From Gammaproteobacteria bacterium (lineage in GTDB: Bacteria; Pseudomonadota; Gammaproteobacteria; Granulosicoccales; Granulosicoccaceae): DNA of 7,822 nt. Below the pieces are notes generated by a model. It did not search any database. It had not been told where the DNA came from and saw only the letters and a program-made list of their open reading frames with translations. Below are positions 1 through 6,691 of the stretch, one piece after another; within the stretch, counting starts at the first letter, position 1, and every line of letters begins with the position of its first letter. The position numbers and the translations under genes are program-made. Location of the stretch: positions 1 to 7,822 of the forward strand of contig JAHQVR010000231.1 in the NCBI GenBank assembly GCA_019634245.1. The letters are read 5' to 3'.

Positions 1-245
1 ATTGTGAACAGCAAGCGCATCTCAAGGAGCAGTGTCGAACATCGAAGAACTTGAAACGGGGCATGTTTTGAGGCCCGTAACTGCCAGCGTTAGTGCGCGG
101 GCCATAAGATGACCGGAACATGGAATCATAGGGTGTCCGAATGCACTTACCAAGGGCGTTGTCTTCATCTGTTACTGACGTTACATCTACCATTGTCCCT
201 AAAAAGCCAGGTTGTTCTTAGTAAATTTGCTAGCGCGGCGTTTGT
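1..245. other. Upstream stretch with no supported gene
   Basis: I see no convincing gene here. The reading frame beginning at position 3 is open from the window edge to a TGA at 67-69 and could be the last 21 codons of an upstream gene, but it shows no recognisable motif. A 61-codon frame at 109-294 has no Shine-Dalgarno sequence, resembles nothing I know, and ends inside the operator palindrome, so I treat it as chance. On the minus strand, the possible starts near 62-64 and 103-106 lack ribosome binding sites, and the second frame stops after 26 codons. The stretch is probably the gap between the preceding gene and the promoter of the sugar operon. Confidence 0.5.
72..103. other. Inverted repeat, possible weak hairpin
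   Basis: GGCCCG at 72-77 is matched by CGGGCC at 98-103 across a 20-base loop. The stem is only 6 bp, though all G/C, and no T-run follows on either strand, so it does not qualify as a classical intrinsic terminator. It lies just after the TGA at 67-69 that closes the open frame from the window edge, so it could be an end-of-transcript structure for an upstream gene. Chance is equally plausible. Confidence 0.2.
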
Positions 246-275
246 TTGCGATGTGGCAGGCATTCGTGGTATATC
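246..275 (+). promoter_or_regulatory. Possible sigma-70 promoter of the sugar operon
   Basis: TTGCGA (246-251) and TATATC (270-275) are separated by 18 bases. Each matches the sigma-70 consensus hexamer at four of six positions. Transcription would start near 282, inside the operator palindrome, which is the expected geometry for repression by a LacI-family protein. The match is modest and was picked partly for its position. Other weak hexamers such as TTGTTC at 212-217 lack a good partner. Confidence 0.27.
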
Positions 276-310
276 TATGACATCGATGTCATGACATCGG
301 TGTCATAGAT
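273..310. promoter_or_regulatory. Tandem double LacI-type operator
   Basis: Two 16-bp inverted repeats lie side by side and share two bases. ATGACATCGATGTCAT (277-292) is a perfect palindrome, and ATGACATCGGTGTCAT (291-306) differs by one base. Each has the central CG typical of LacI-family operators. The whole 38-bp block, with ATCTATGA at one end and TCATAGAT at the other, is palindromic about 291/292 with a single mismatched pair (283/300). It lies 17 bp ahead of the regulator's start codon. I infer it to be the binding site of the adjacent regulator, making the operon autoregulated. I saw no further copy in the window. Confidence 0.85.
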
Positions 311-313
311 TAA

Positions 314-318
314 GGGAG
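314..318 (+). promoter_or_regulatory. Ribosome binding site supporting the TTG start
   Basis: GGGAG at 314-318 lies 9 bases before the TTG at 328. It supports TTG as the regulator's start, since no ATG or GTG in this frame lies nearby that would keep the N-terminal helix-turn-helix intact. The GTG at 324 is in another frame. Confidence 0.6.
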
Positions 319-327
319 AAAGGGTGT

Positions 328-1401
328 TTGGCAACAATTTATGACGTAGCGAAGGCGGCTGGTGTCTCGCCGAAGACGGTCAGCCGTGTGCTGAATGGGG
401 ATGCGCCCGTGGGTGAGCGCACCCGCAAGGTTGTGGAGGAAGCAATAACGCAACTCGGTTACGTACCCTCAAGCGCGGCGCGCACGATGCGTTCAAATCG
501 CTCAGGATTAATCGGGCTTATCACCGGTGCGCTGAGCCATCAGCTTGAACCTGCCGAGCCTGCAGGATTACCGGAGCTGTACATAGTGCAGGGTATCCAG
601 CAAGTACTTATAAACAGTGACAAGACTTTAATGATCGCTGATACAGGGGGTGAGTCTGCCAGAGTCAGAGAGCTGGTGCGCACGTTTGTGCAGCATAGAG
701 CAGAAGCACTGATCTACGTCGCGGATTATCATCGACAGGTTGAGCTCGATACCCAGGCTGCAAGCTGTCCCGTCGTACTCGTCAACTGTTTCGATGATGC
801 CGGAACGTTGTCTATTGTGCCCGATGATGAACAGTGTCAGTTCGAACTTGTCAGCGACCTGATTCAATCGGGCCACAAACGCATTGCCTACTTGACGTTA
901 AATACAAACACGATGGCCACACGGTTGCGTTCGGCTGGATATCGGCGGGCACTGAAAGAATCCGGCTTGCCATACGACCCGCAACTTGAATTAGTGGCCA
1001 GCGGTACTGATGACGACGTACTTCTGGATCAAGCCGTGAAAACGGCTATAGCAATGACAAATCCGCCGTCAGTCTTTTGCTGTGGCAATGATGAAATGGC
1101 GATGCGCGTCTATGGCTTGTTACGTACCAACGGTTTACGGATTCCCGAAGATATCTCGGTGGCCGGATTTGATAACTACCGGGCCATTGCCGAAAGATTG
1201 TATCCACCGCTTACCACGGTGGAATTGCCCTACTTTGCCATGGGGCAATCCGCAGCTAATACCGTGTTGAAATTAATCAGCGGTGATAGCGAGAAGCCCA
1301 CAGGTTCAGAGAAAATTGCTGGACCGGTTCATTGGCGGTCATCAGTGACTGCACTTAATTCAGTAACAAAGTTTAGGTCCAACCAACGGAGGAGAAATTA
1401 A
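328..1401 (+). CDS. LacI/GalR-family transcriptional regulator
   Basis: A 357-residue sugar-responsive repressor of normal length for the LacI/GalR family. The N-terminus is a textbook DNA-binding domain: TIYDVAKAAGVSPKTVSRVL (3-22) is the helix-turn-helix, and the hinge-helix region is around SSAARTMRSNRSG (48-60). From about residue 61 comes the periplasmic-binding-protein-like effector domain, with family landmarks GHKRIAYL (182-189), CGNDEMA (252-258), IPEDISVAGFDNY (272-284) and HWRSS (335-339). The start is TTG, forced by the domain and supported by GGGAG at 314-318; it may keep repressor levels low. The gene lies just downstream of the double operator and is first in the operon, so autorepression with sugar-induced release is the natural model. 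Its TAA overlaps the next ATG (TAATG), and its last codons contain the next gene's ribosome binding site. The effector is unknown; given the neighbours, the transported sugar or a cleavage product is likely. Confidence 0.95.
   Translation: MATIYDVAKAAGVSPKTVSRVLNGDAPVGERTRKVVEEAITQLGYVPSSAARTMRSNRSGLIGLITGALSHQLEPAEPAGLPELYIVQGIQQVLINSDKTLMIADTGGESARVRELVRTFVQHRAEALIYVADYHRQVELDTQAASCPVVLVNCFDDAGTLSIVPDDEQCQFELVSDLIQSGHKRIAYLTLNTNTMATRLRSAGYRRALKESGLPYDPQLELVASGTDDDVLLDQAVKTAIAMTNPPSVFCCGNDEMAMRVYGLLRTNGLRIPEDISVAGFDNYRAIAERLYPPLTTVELPYFAMGQSAANTVLKLISGDSEKPTGSEKIAGPVHWRSSVTALNSVTKFRSNQRRRN
1388..1394 (+). promoter_or_regulatory. Strong ribosome binding site inside the regulator's last codons
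   Basis: GGAGGAG at 1388-1394 is a near-perfect Shine-Dalgarno sequence 6 bases before the ATG at 1401. The same bases encode the arginine run (CGG AGG AGA) at the regulator's C-terminus. It is the strongest site in the window, fits the need for abundant binding protein, and suggests translational coupling through the TAATG overlap. Confidence 0.85.
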
Positions 1402-2660
1402 TGAGAATAAACACTGTTCTAGCGGCCATTGCCGCTACCACACTGATAGCAGGCGTGGCCTCGGCTGAAACTGAGGTGTCCTTGTGGTATCACGGCGCGG
1501 GCAACAACGTTGAGGGTGATTTGGTCAACGGCATTATCAAAGACTTCAATGCGTCTCAATCAGAATACAGGGTAGTCATCGAGGAGTTTCCTCAGGAAAG
1601 CTATAACGATTCGGTTGAGGCAGCAGCACTCGCAGGCAATTTACCGTGCATTATCGACGTAGACGGTCCGGTCATGCCACGTTGGGCCTGGGCCGGTTAT
1701 CTGCAGCCCTTGCCAATCGATGAAAGCAAGCTCGAAAACTTCCTGATCGGTACCAAAGGCATTTGGAATGACACACTGTATTCTATCGGACTCTGGGATG
1801 CCGCAATTGCACTTTATGCTCGCCAATCCACTATGGATGAGCTGGGCCTGAGAACGCCGACGCTCGATAAACCCTGGAGCAAGGACGAGTTCATGGCTGC
1901 ACTGGATGCCGCAAAAAAATCGGGCAAGTACGATTACGCTCTCGATCTGGGTATGGCGTGGAAAGGTGAGTGGTATCCCTATGCGTTTGGCCCTTTCATA
2001 CAATCGTTTGGCGGCGACATGATAGATCGCGCTTCGTACACTTCGGCAGAAGGCTCGTTGAATGGCGAAGCGGCACTGGCATTTGGTGAGTGGTGGAAAA
2101 GCCTTTTTGATGGTGACTATGTGCCCGGCACCAGTCAGGATGGCGCAGATCGCGACTCCGGTTTTATCGAAGGTAAGTACGCGTTCTCCTGGAACGGTAA
2201 CTGGGCAGCCGTGGCTACGATGGACGGTGGCGTCGATGACCTTATGTTTTTACCGGCACCCGATTTTGGGAATGGGCCTACCATCGGTGCGGCTTCCTGG
2301 CAGTTTGGTGTCACCAAAACCTGTGAGCATCCCGAAGGTGCTACCGCGTGGATTGAATTTGCGATTCAGGATAAATACCTTGCTGCGTTTTCAGACGGCA
2401 TTGGTTTAATACCTGCCACGCCTTCAGCTGCTGCAATGACCAGGAACTACTCACCCGGCGGTGCAATGGAAGTGTTCTATAGTTTATCAGAATCACAGGC
2501 ACTGGTTCGACCGATAACCCCGGGATACCCGGTAGTTGCGAAAGTGTTCGAGAAGGCACTGGCCGACATCGCTGATGGCGCTGACGTTGCCGATACTCTC
2601 GATGCAGCGGTGGACGAAATCGATGCCGATATCGAAGCCAACAAAGGTTACGGTAACTAA
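1401..2660 (+). CDS. CUT1-type ABC transporter sugar-binding protein (family 1)
   Basis: The periplasmic receptor of the transporter: it binds the sugar and delivers it to the permease pair. It has 419 residues, usual for family 1 (MalE/UgpB-like) binding proteins. Residues 1-22 form a Sec signal peptide with probable cleavage after ASA (20-22); there is no lipobox cysteine, so it should be a soluble periplasmic protein. Family landmarks include LPCIIDVDGP (81-90) followed by the Trp-rich RWAWAGYLQPLP (94-105), QSFGGDMIDR (201-210), and the C-terminal PGYPVVAKVFEKALADI (374-390). Aromatic residues such as W95, W97, W188, W231, W232, W264 and W268 are candidates for sugar stacking. The only two cysteines, C83 and C308, are both in the mature part and could form a disulphide (inference). 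The start is fixed by the strong site at 1388-1394. The specificity cannot be read from sequence; the linked glycosidase suggests a small oligosaccharide. Confidence 0.93.
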   Translation: MRINTVLAAIAATTLIAGVASAETEVSLWYHGAGNNVEGDLVNGIIKDFNASQSEYRVVIEEFPQESYNDSVEAAALAGNLPCIIDVDGPVMPRWAWAGYLQPLPIDESKLENFLIGTKGIWNDTLYSIGLWDAAIALYARQSTMDELGLRTPTLDKPWSKDEFMAALDAAKKSGKYDYALDLGMAWKGEWYPYAFGPFIQSFGGDMIDRASYTSAEGSLNGEAALAFGEWWKSLFDGDYVPGTSQDGADRDSGFIEGKYAFSWNGNWAAVATMDGGVDDLMFLPAPDFGNGPTIGAASWQFGVTKTCEHPEGATAWIEFAIQDKYLAAFSDGIGLIPATPSAAAMTRNYSPGGAMEVFYSLSESQALVRPITPGYPVVAKVFEKALADIADGADVADTLDAAVDEIDADIEANKGYGN

Positions 2661-2669
2661 AGAGACTGG

Positions 2670-2696
2670 TTGGCGGACCATGCACTGGTCCGCCGA
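2670..2696 (+). promoter_or_regulatory. Intercistronic hairpin between binding-protein and permease genes
   Basis: GGCGGACCA (2672-2680) pairs perfectly with TGGTCCGCC (2686-2694) across the 5-base loop TGCAC; a G-U pair and a T-A pair extend the stem at its base. It fills most of the only real gap in the operon, 52 bases between the binding-protein stop and the permease GTG. The bases after it (CTTCCAGGGGTTTT) have no immediate T-run, so full termination is unlikely. Known parallels such as the malE-malF intercistronic structures point to stabilising the upstream mRNA, or to partial attenuation, so that binding protein outnumbers permease. That role is inferred; the stem itself is plain in the sequence. 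Confidence 0.75.
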
Positions 2697-2712
2697 CTTC
2701 CAGGGGTTTTAA

Positions 2713-3786
2713 GTGGGGAGCAAACTCACACAGCAGAATCGGTCAGGCTGGCTCATGGCCGGCCCGGCTTTCTCTCTAATTGTTGTGTTTCTGATTGTGC
2801 CATTCCTCATGGCCATTGTGTTTTCGTTTACCAATCAGCGTCTGGTTTCTCCAAATCCGACAGAATGGGTGGGAACGCAGAACTACGATCGACTGTTTGG
2901 TATTGCTCTGCTTACTCTTGAGCCCGAGCGTGACGAAACTGGTGACATCAAGCTTAAAGATGGTGAGCCGGTATACCCGCGACTACGCAATTTCACCCGC
3001 AAAAAAGATGAGTACCCACAGTACTTTCGCAAACGCGAGTTCGTAAGCTTTGCCCGCGGTGATTCTCGAAGAACGTTTGTATTGTCCAGTGATATTGTGT
3101 TCCTGAAAGCGTTGCGTAACACGATTATATTTGTCGCTGTGGTTGTGCCATTGCAGTCTGGATTAGCTCTGTGTCTGGCCTTGCTGATTAACTCAAGAAT
3201 CCGTGGCATCAACCTGTTTCGCACCATCTACTTTATGCCTGTGGTTATTTCGATGGTGGTCGTGTCGATGTTGTGGCGATTTATCTATGACGGACAGAAT
3301 GGTTTGTTGAACACGTTAATCGGGTATGTCACGTTTGGCTGGTTTGAGCCGGTTGATTGGTTGGGTCAGACAGCTACCGCGCTGCCATCAATCATGGCGA
3401 TGTCCATTTGGCAGGGCGTCGGTTTCTTCATGATCATCTGGTTGTCCGGCCTGCAGACCATACCGGAAACGCTTTATGAAGCCGCACGAATTGAAGGCTC
3501 TTCAAGGTGGCAAACATTTCGATATGTGACCTGGCCCGGGCTCCGAAATACCGCCATTCTGGTGTTGATCGTCATAACCATGCAGGCGTTCACCTTGTAT
3601 CCACAAGTGGCAGTGATGACCAGCGGGGGGCCGCTCGACAGTACTCAATCATTGGTGTTTCAGATGGTTGAACGCGGATATGGTAAGCAAGACATTTCGG
3701 GTGGCTCGACTATTTCTGTGTTTCTATTTCTCTTTGTGCTGTCTATTTCGTTACTGCAGCGTTGGCTGACTAGAGAAAAGCGATGA
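2713..3786 (+). CDS. CUT1 sugar ABC transporter permease, MalF/UgpA-like
   Basis: Inner-membrane permease, one half of the translocation channel. It has 357 residues, longer than the roughly 290-310 typical of UgpA-like subunits. Hydrophobic segments lie at about 16-38, 134-158, 170-190, 223-247, 278-298 and 332-350, giving six membrane helices. The cytoplasmic EAA loop that docks with the ATPase is clear: YEAARIEGSSRWQTF (255-269) followed by WPGL (274-277). The extra length is a polar, charged stretch at about 62-128 between helices 1 and 2, predicted to be periplasmic; family members I know go almost directly from the equivalent of NYDRLF to LRNT. The GTG start is chosen because AGGGG at 2702-2706 lies 6 bases upstream and the first helix follows directly. 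The stop overlaps the next ATG by four bases (ATGA), the usual arrangement for paired permeases. The neighbouring genes supply the partner permease, binding protein and ATPase. Confidence 0.93.
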   Translation: MGSKLTQQNRSGWLMAGPAFSLIVVFLIVPFLMAIVFSFTNQRLVSPNPTEWVGTQNYDRLFGIALLTLEPERDETGDIKLKDGEPVYPRLRNFTRKKDEYPQYFRKREFVSFARGDSRRTFVLSSDIVFLKALRNTIIFVAVVVPLQSGLALCLALLINSRIRGINLFRTIYFMPVVISMVVVSMLWRFIYDGQNGLLNTLIGYVTFGWFEPVDWLGQTATALPSIMAMSIWQGVGFFMIIWLSGLQTIPETLYEAARIEGSSRWQTFRYVTWPGLRNTAILVLIVITMQAFTLYPQVAVMTSGGPLDSTQSLVFQMVERGYGKQDISGGSTISVFLFLFVLSISLLQRWLTREKR

Positions 3787-4652
3787 CACTTGATCGCTCC
3801 TCTCAGCTGTTGGGCCGATATCTGTTACTCAGCTTTATCGCCTGTGTGTTTGTAATGCCAATTCTGTTTATGATCGTCTCTTCTCTCAAACCGGACTTGC
3901 AACTGCTCTCAGACAGTGCCTCCTTGCGCGCGTTTTTGCCCGTCGGAGACATTAGTCTCGATAATTATCACAAAGCGTTTGAGCGGGCGCCCGTCGCACT
4001 GTTTATTTTCAACTCGGTATTTATCACAGCGACCACACTGATTCTCTCGTTGTTTTTAGCATCCATTGCTGCGTTTTCGTTCGTCTTTATCGAATGGCGC
4101 GGTAAGGCAGTTGTGCTGGCGATTATCATTGCGACATACATATTGCCGTTTGAAACCGTTGCAGTGCCGTTGCTCCTGTTAGTGAATAATCTGCCATGGC
4201 TCAGTGTCGAGGGCGTGACCTGGGGTTGGCTTAACTCTTATCAAGTGCAAATCATTCCGTGGATTATTCGGGCACTTGAGATTTTCCTCTTCGTCCAGTA
4301 CTTCAAGGACCTGCCGCGTGAGTTGATCGAATCGGCACGTGTGGAAGGCGCAACCTGGTGGCAAGTTTACCGACGAGTGGTGATGCCGTTGTCCGGGCCT
4401 GTCATTGCAACCGTCGCTATTTTGAAATTTCTCGAAATGTATAACAATCAGTTCATCTGGCCCATTATGGTGGTGCAGGAAGAATCGTTGAGACCGATCA
4501 TGGTCGGTTTGATGTATTTCTTTCAGCTTAATACGGCTTGGGGTGAAGTCATGGCCTACCTTACGGTCATAACGGTGCCTGTTCTGATTTTTTATCTGTT
4601 ACTGCAGCGGGCGTTTATAGCGTCCATTGCATCAACCGGAGTCAAAGGGTAG
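3783..4652 (+). CDS. CUT1 sugar ABC transporter permease, MalG/UgpE-like
   Basis: The second inner-membrane permease subunit, pairing with the product of 2713-3786. It has 289 residues, typical for MalG/UgpE proteins. Hydrophobic stretches include about 15-36, 72-100, 108-133, 207-228 and 258-275, with a further helix probable near 155-172. The EAA loop is LPRELIESARVEGATWWQVY (177-196) followed by MPLSGP (201-206), which contacts the ATPase. The segment VNNLPWLSVEGVTWGWLNSY (134-153) gives a rather long loop between helices 3 and 4. The ATG overlaps the previous gene's stop as ATGA, with a weak AGAG at 3772-3775 upstream, so expression probably depends on translational coupling. The TAG stop at 4650-4652 is followed, in the same frame, by one codon and then the ATG of the glycosidase gene. 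Confidence 0.94.
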   Translation: MTLDRSSQLLGRYLLLSFIACVFVMPILFMIVSSLKPDLQLLSDSASLRAFLPVGDISLDNYHKAFERAPVALFIFNSVFITATTLILSLFLASIAAFSFVFIEWRGKAVVLAIIIATYILPFETVAVPLLLLVNNLPWLSVEGVTWGWLNSYQVQIIPWIIRALEIFLFVQYFKDLPRELIESARVEGATWWQVYRRVVMPLSGPVIATVAILKFLEMYNNQFIWPIMVVQEESLRPIMVGLMYFFQLNTAWGEVMAYLTVITVPVLIFYLLLQRAFIASIASTGVKG

Positions 4653-4655
4653 GAC

Positions 4656-5615
4656 ATGTTAGCGCTGGATGATCACTGGGTTTGGGACAGTTGGTATTTG
4701 CACGACGGTGAACTGTGGCATTGCTGGTATTTGAAGGCTTCGAAATCGCTCGGTGATCCAGAGTTACGTCACTGGAATGTCAGCCATGGACATGCGGTCA
4801 GTCAAGATCTATTCGAATGGTCGCACCGTGGCACATCACTCTCACCGTCCAGCCCTGAGGCCTGGGACGATAAAACAACCTGGACAGGTTCGACCCTGCG
4901 CGGTGACGATAACCGCTGGCATTATTTCTATACCGGTACTTCTCAGTCCGAATCAGGTCAAGTGCAACGAATCGGGCATGCTGTCAGTGATGACCTTGAT
5001 ATTTGGGAACGCGTCGGGGATGGCTTGTGTCTGGATCTAACCGGGCCAAACCGCGCTTTATACGAAACCGACTGGCAGGGCCGTTGGCATGATCGAGCGA
5101 TGCGCGACCCCTGGGTAATGAAAGATCCGGAAGGCGAGGGTTGGCTTATGTATTTCACCGCCAGAGTCGCAGGTGTTGACGAAGCTAACAATGCCGGGTG
5201 TATTGGATTCGCAACGTCAACTGATTTGATGTCCTGGACTTTGGAGCCGCCGGTGTACAAGGGCGGGTGGGGACAATTGGAAGTACCTCAGGTATTTGAG
5301 AATGGGGGTTACTGGTACTGCTTGTTCTGTGTTGATCAGGATCACCAGGCACTCTGGAATCTCGAACAAAACGGACGTATTGGCCGCGGTAATCACTATC
5401 TGATCGGCGACGGACCGCGAGGACCGTGGCGTTTACCTGAGGGGCCTGCACTGGATACTGAGAAAGAACGGTACGCTGCGAGAATCGTGGAGTCTGACGG
5501 ACTCAAGATTCTGGGATTTAAAGATGGTGAAGCAGAGAACCGCTTTGGTGGATACATCATGGACCCGGAACCGGTGTTTCAAAAAGCCAACGGCACGCTT
5601 AGTCTGGATGAATGA
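4656..5615 (+). CDS. GH32/GH68-like (clan GH-J) five-bladed propeller glycosidase
   Basis: Probably a cytoplasmic glycoside hydrolase that cleaves the imported sugar; there is no signal peptide. It has 319 residues, about one beta-propeller, without the C-terminal beta-sandwich that takes classical GH32 enzymes to roughly 450-500. The three catalytic blocks of clan GH-J appear in order: WVWDSW (8-13) with D11 as candidate nucleophile, MRDPWV (149-154) with D151 as transition-state stabiliser, and LEVPQVF (208-214) with E209 as acid/base. Other GH32-like motifs are [10 protein letters not shown] (46-55) and WTGST (76-80). The nucleophile block resembles GH68 levansucrases (VWDSW) more than the GH32 WMNDPNG. 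The start is bounded by an in-frame TAG two codons upstream; AAGGG at 4645-4649 serves it. The last codon and stop overlap the ATPase gene (ATGA). Sucrose or a fructoside is the likeliest substrate by clan; a distant GH43-type activity cannot be excluded. Confidence is high for fold and clan, low for substrate. Confidence 0.8.
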   Translation: MLALDDHWVWDSWYLHDGELWHCWYLKASKSLGDPELRHWNVSHGHAVSQDLFEWSHRGTSLSPSSPEAWDDKTTWTGSTLRGDDNRWHYFYTGTSQSESGQVQRIGHAVSDDLDIWERVGDGLCLDLTGPNRALYETDWQGRWHDRAMRDPWVMKDPEGEGWLMYFTARVAGVDEANNAGCIGFATSTDLMSWTLEPPVYKGGWGQLEVPQVFENGGYWYCLFCVDQDHQALWNLEQNGRIGRGNHYLIGDGPRGPWRLPEGPALDTEKERYAARIVESDGLKILGFKDGEAENRFGGYIMDPEPVFQKANGTLSLDE

Positions 5616-6691
5616 CGATGGCAAGAATCCAGTTATCCAATGTGCATAAGAACTTTGGAGCTACCAAGGTTATCCGCGGCGTCGACATAGATATTGAAGA
5701 CGGTGAGTTTGTTGTTTTTGTCGGCCCATCGGGTTGCGGGAAATCTACACTGTTACGGCTGATCGCGGGTCTGGAGGATATCACCAGCGGTGAGTTGCGT
5801 ATCGATGATCGCGTTGTCAATGAGCTGCAGCCCAAAGAGCGCGGAGTGGCGATGGTGTTCCAGTCTTACGCGATTTTTCCGCACATGACGGTTCGGGAGA
5901 ATATCGCCTTCGGTCTGACCATTCGAAAAGAGGACAAGCACGAAATCGAGCGTAAGGTGAGTGCTGCCGCCCGCATGTTACAGATGGAAGAACTACTTGA
6001 TCGTCGCCCGTCACAGCTCTCAGGTGGTCAACGGCAGCGTGTGGCAATCGGGCGGGCCATAGTGCGCGATCCGACTGTATTCCTGTTTGATGAACCGCTG
6101 TCGAATCTCGATGCAGCACTTCGCATGAGTACGCGACAGGAAATATCATCGCTTCATCATCAGCTTAAGACCACTATGATCTATGTCACTCACGATCAAG
6201 TGGAAGCGATGACTCTGGCCGACAAAATTGTGGTCCTCAAAAATGGTGAAGTTATGCAAGTGGGTGCGCCGATGGAGCTCTTTCATCATCCGGCAAATTT
6301 ATTCGTTGCAGGTTTTCTAGGCGCACCGTCAATGAATTTCATGGACGTGACTGTGCAGGCTTGTGATGATCAGTTTGCAACAGTGTCCGGCTCATCGGTG
6401 CAAGATATATCAGTACCCCATCGAGGTCGTCGATTGGAGGTCGGGCAACACGCCACTCTTGGGGTGCGGCCGCAACACCTTAAACCGGTTGGGCCGGGGG
6501 CAGGCTGTCTAACGGGTACTGTGTTATTAACCGAACGCCTCGGTAGCGAAACGGTTATTGATGTGAAGTTAGAAACAGGCGATAAAATAATCGCGGCCTT
6601 ACCCGAAGATGCGGTTATGGAGATAGGCAGCACCGCATCGTTTGATCTTGATACCAAACTACTGCATCTGTTTGACGAGGTTCGGGTGTGA
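5612..6691 (+). CDS. Sugar ABC transporter ATPase, MalK/UgpC-like (MsmK type)
   Basis: Cytoplasmic ATPase that powers the permease pair. All motifs are intact in 359 residues: Walker [10 protein letters not shown] (38-46), Q-loop Q84 in VFQSYAIFP, signature [10 protein letters not shown] (136-145), Walker B VFLFDE (156-161), D-loop SNLD (164-167) and switch histidine H194 in [17 protein letters not shown] (237-244), typical of CUT1 ATPases, leads into C-terminal TOBE/OB regulatory domains from about 245. There the common GVRPEHL motif reads GVRPQHL (284-290), a mild variant. The first ATG at 5612 overlaps the glycosidase stop as ATGA; an ATG two codons later (5618) would give MARIQLSNV, the commoner N-terminus in this family, so either may be used. 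Neither has a strong ribosome binding site, which suggests coupling. Having its own ATPase makes this a complete, self-sufficient transporter. Its stop overlaps the next start as GTGA. Confidence 0.96.
   Translation: MTMARIQLSNVHKNFGATKVIRGVDIDIEDGEFVVFVGPSGCGKSTLLRLIAGLEDITSGELRIDDRVVNELQPKERGVAMVFQSYAIFPHMTVRENIAFGLTIRKEDKHEIERKVSAAARMLQMEELLDRRPSQLSGGQRQRVAIGRAIVRDPTVFLFDEPLSNLDAALRMSTRQEISSLHHQLKTTMIYVTHDQVEAMTLADKIVVLKNGEVMQVGAPMELFHHPANLFVAGFLGAPSMNFMDVTVQACDDQFATVSGSSVQDISVPHRGRRLEVGQHATLGVRPQHLKPVGPGAGCLTGTVLLTERLGSETVIDVKLETGDKIIAALPEDAVMEIGSTASFDLDTKLLHLFDEVRV

Noticed and set aside
109..294. 61-codon plus-strand reading frame ahead of the regulator
   Set aside because: It has no ribosome binding site and no recognisable motif, and its stop lies within the operator palindrome; it is best explained as a chance frame in the upstream region.
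1..327. CRISPR array, tRNA, riboswitch or mobile-element ends
   Set aside because: Apart from the operator palindrome and one weak inverted repeat, I found no direct-repeat array, cloverleaf, terminal inverted repeats or transposase fragment here; the rest of the window is coding.
1641..2003. 120-codon minus-strand frame inside the binding-protein gene
   Set aside because: It lies wholly within a clearly real gene on the other strand and shows no family motif.
2670..2710. Intercistronic hairpin as a full Rho-independent terminator
   Set aside because: The T-run TTTT at 2707-2710 is 12 bases away from the stem, and the permease genes downstream have no visible promoter of their own, so complete termination would make no sense.
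5817..6149. 110-codon minus-strand frame inside the ATPase gene
   Set aside because: It is antisense to the highly conserved ATPase motifs, whose codon constraints explain the open frame.
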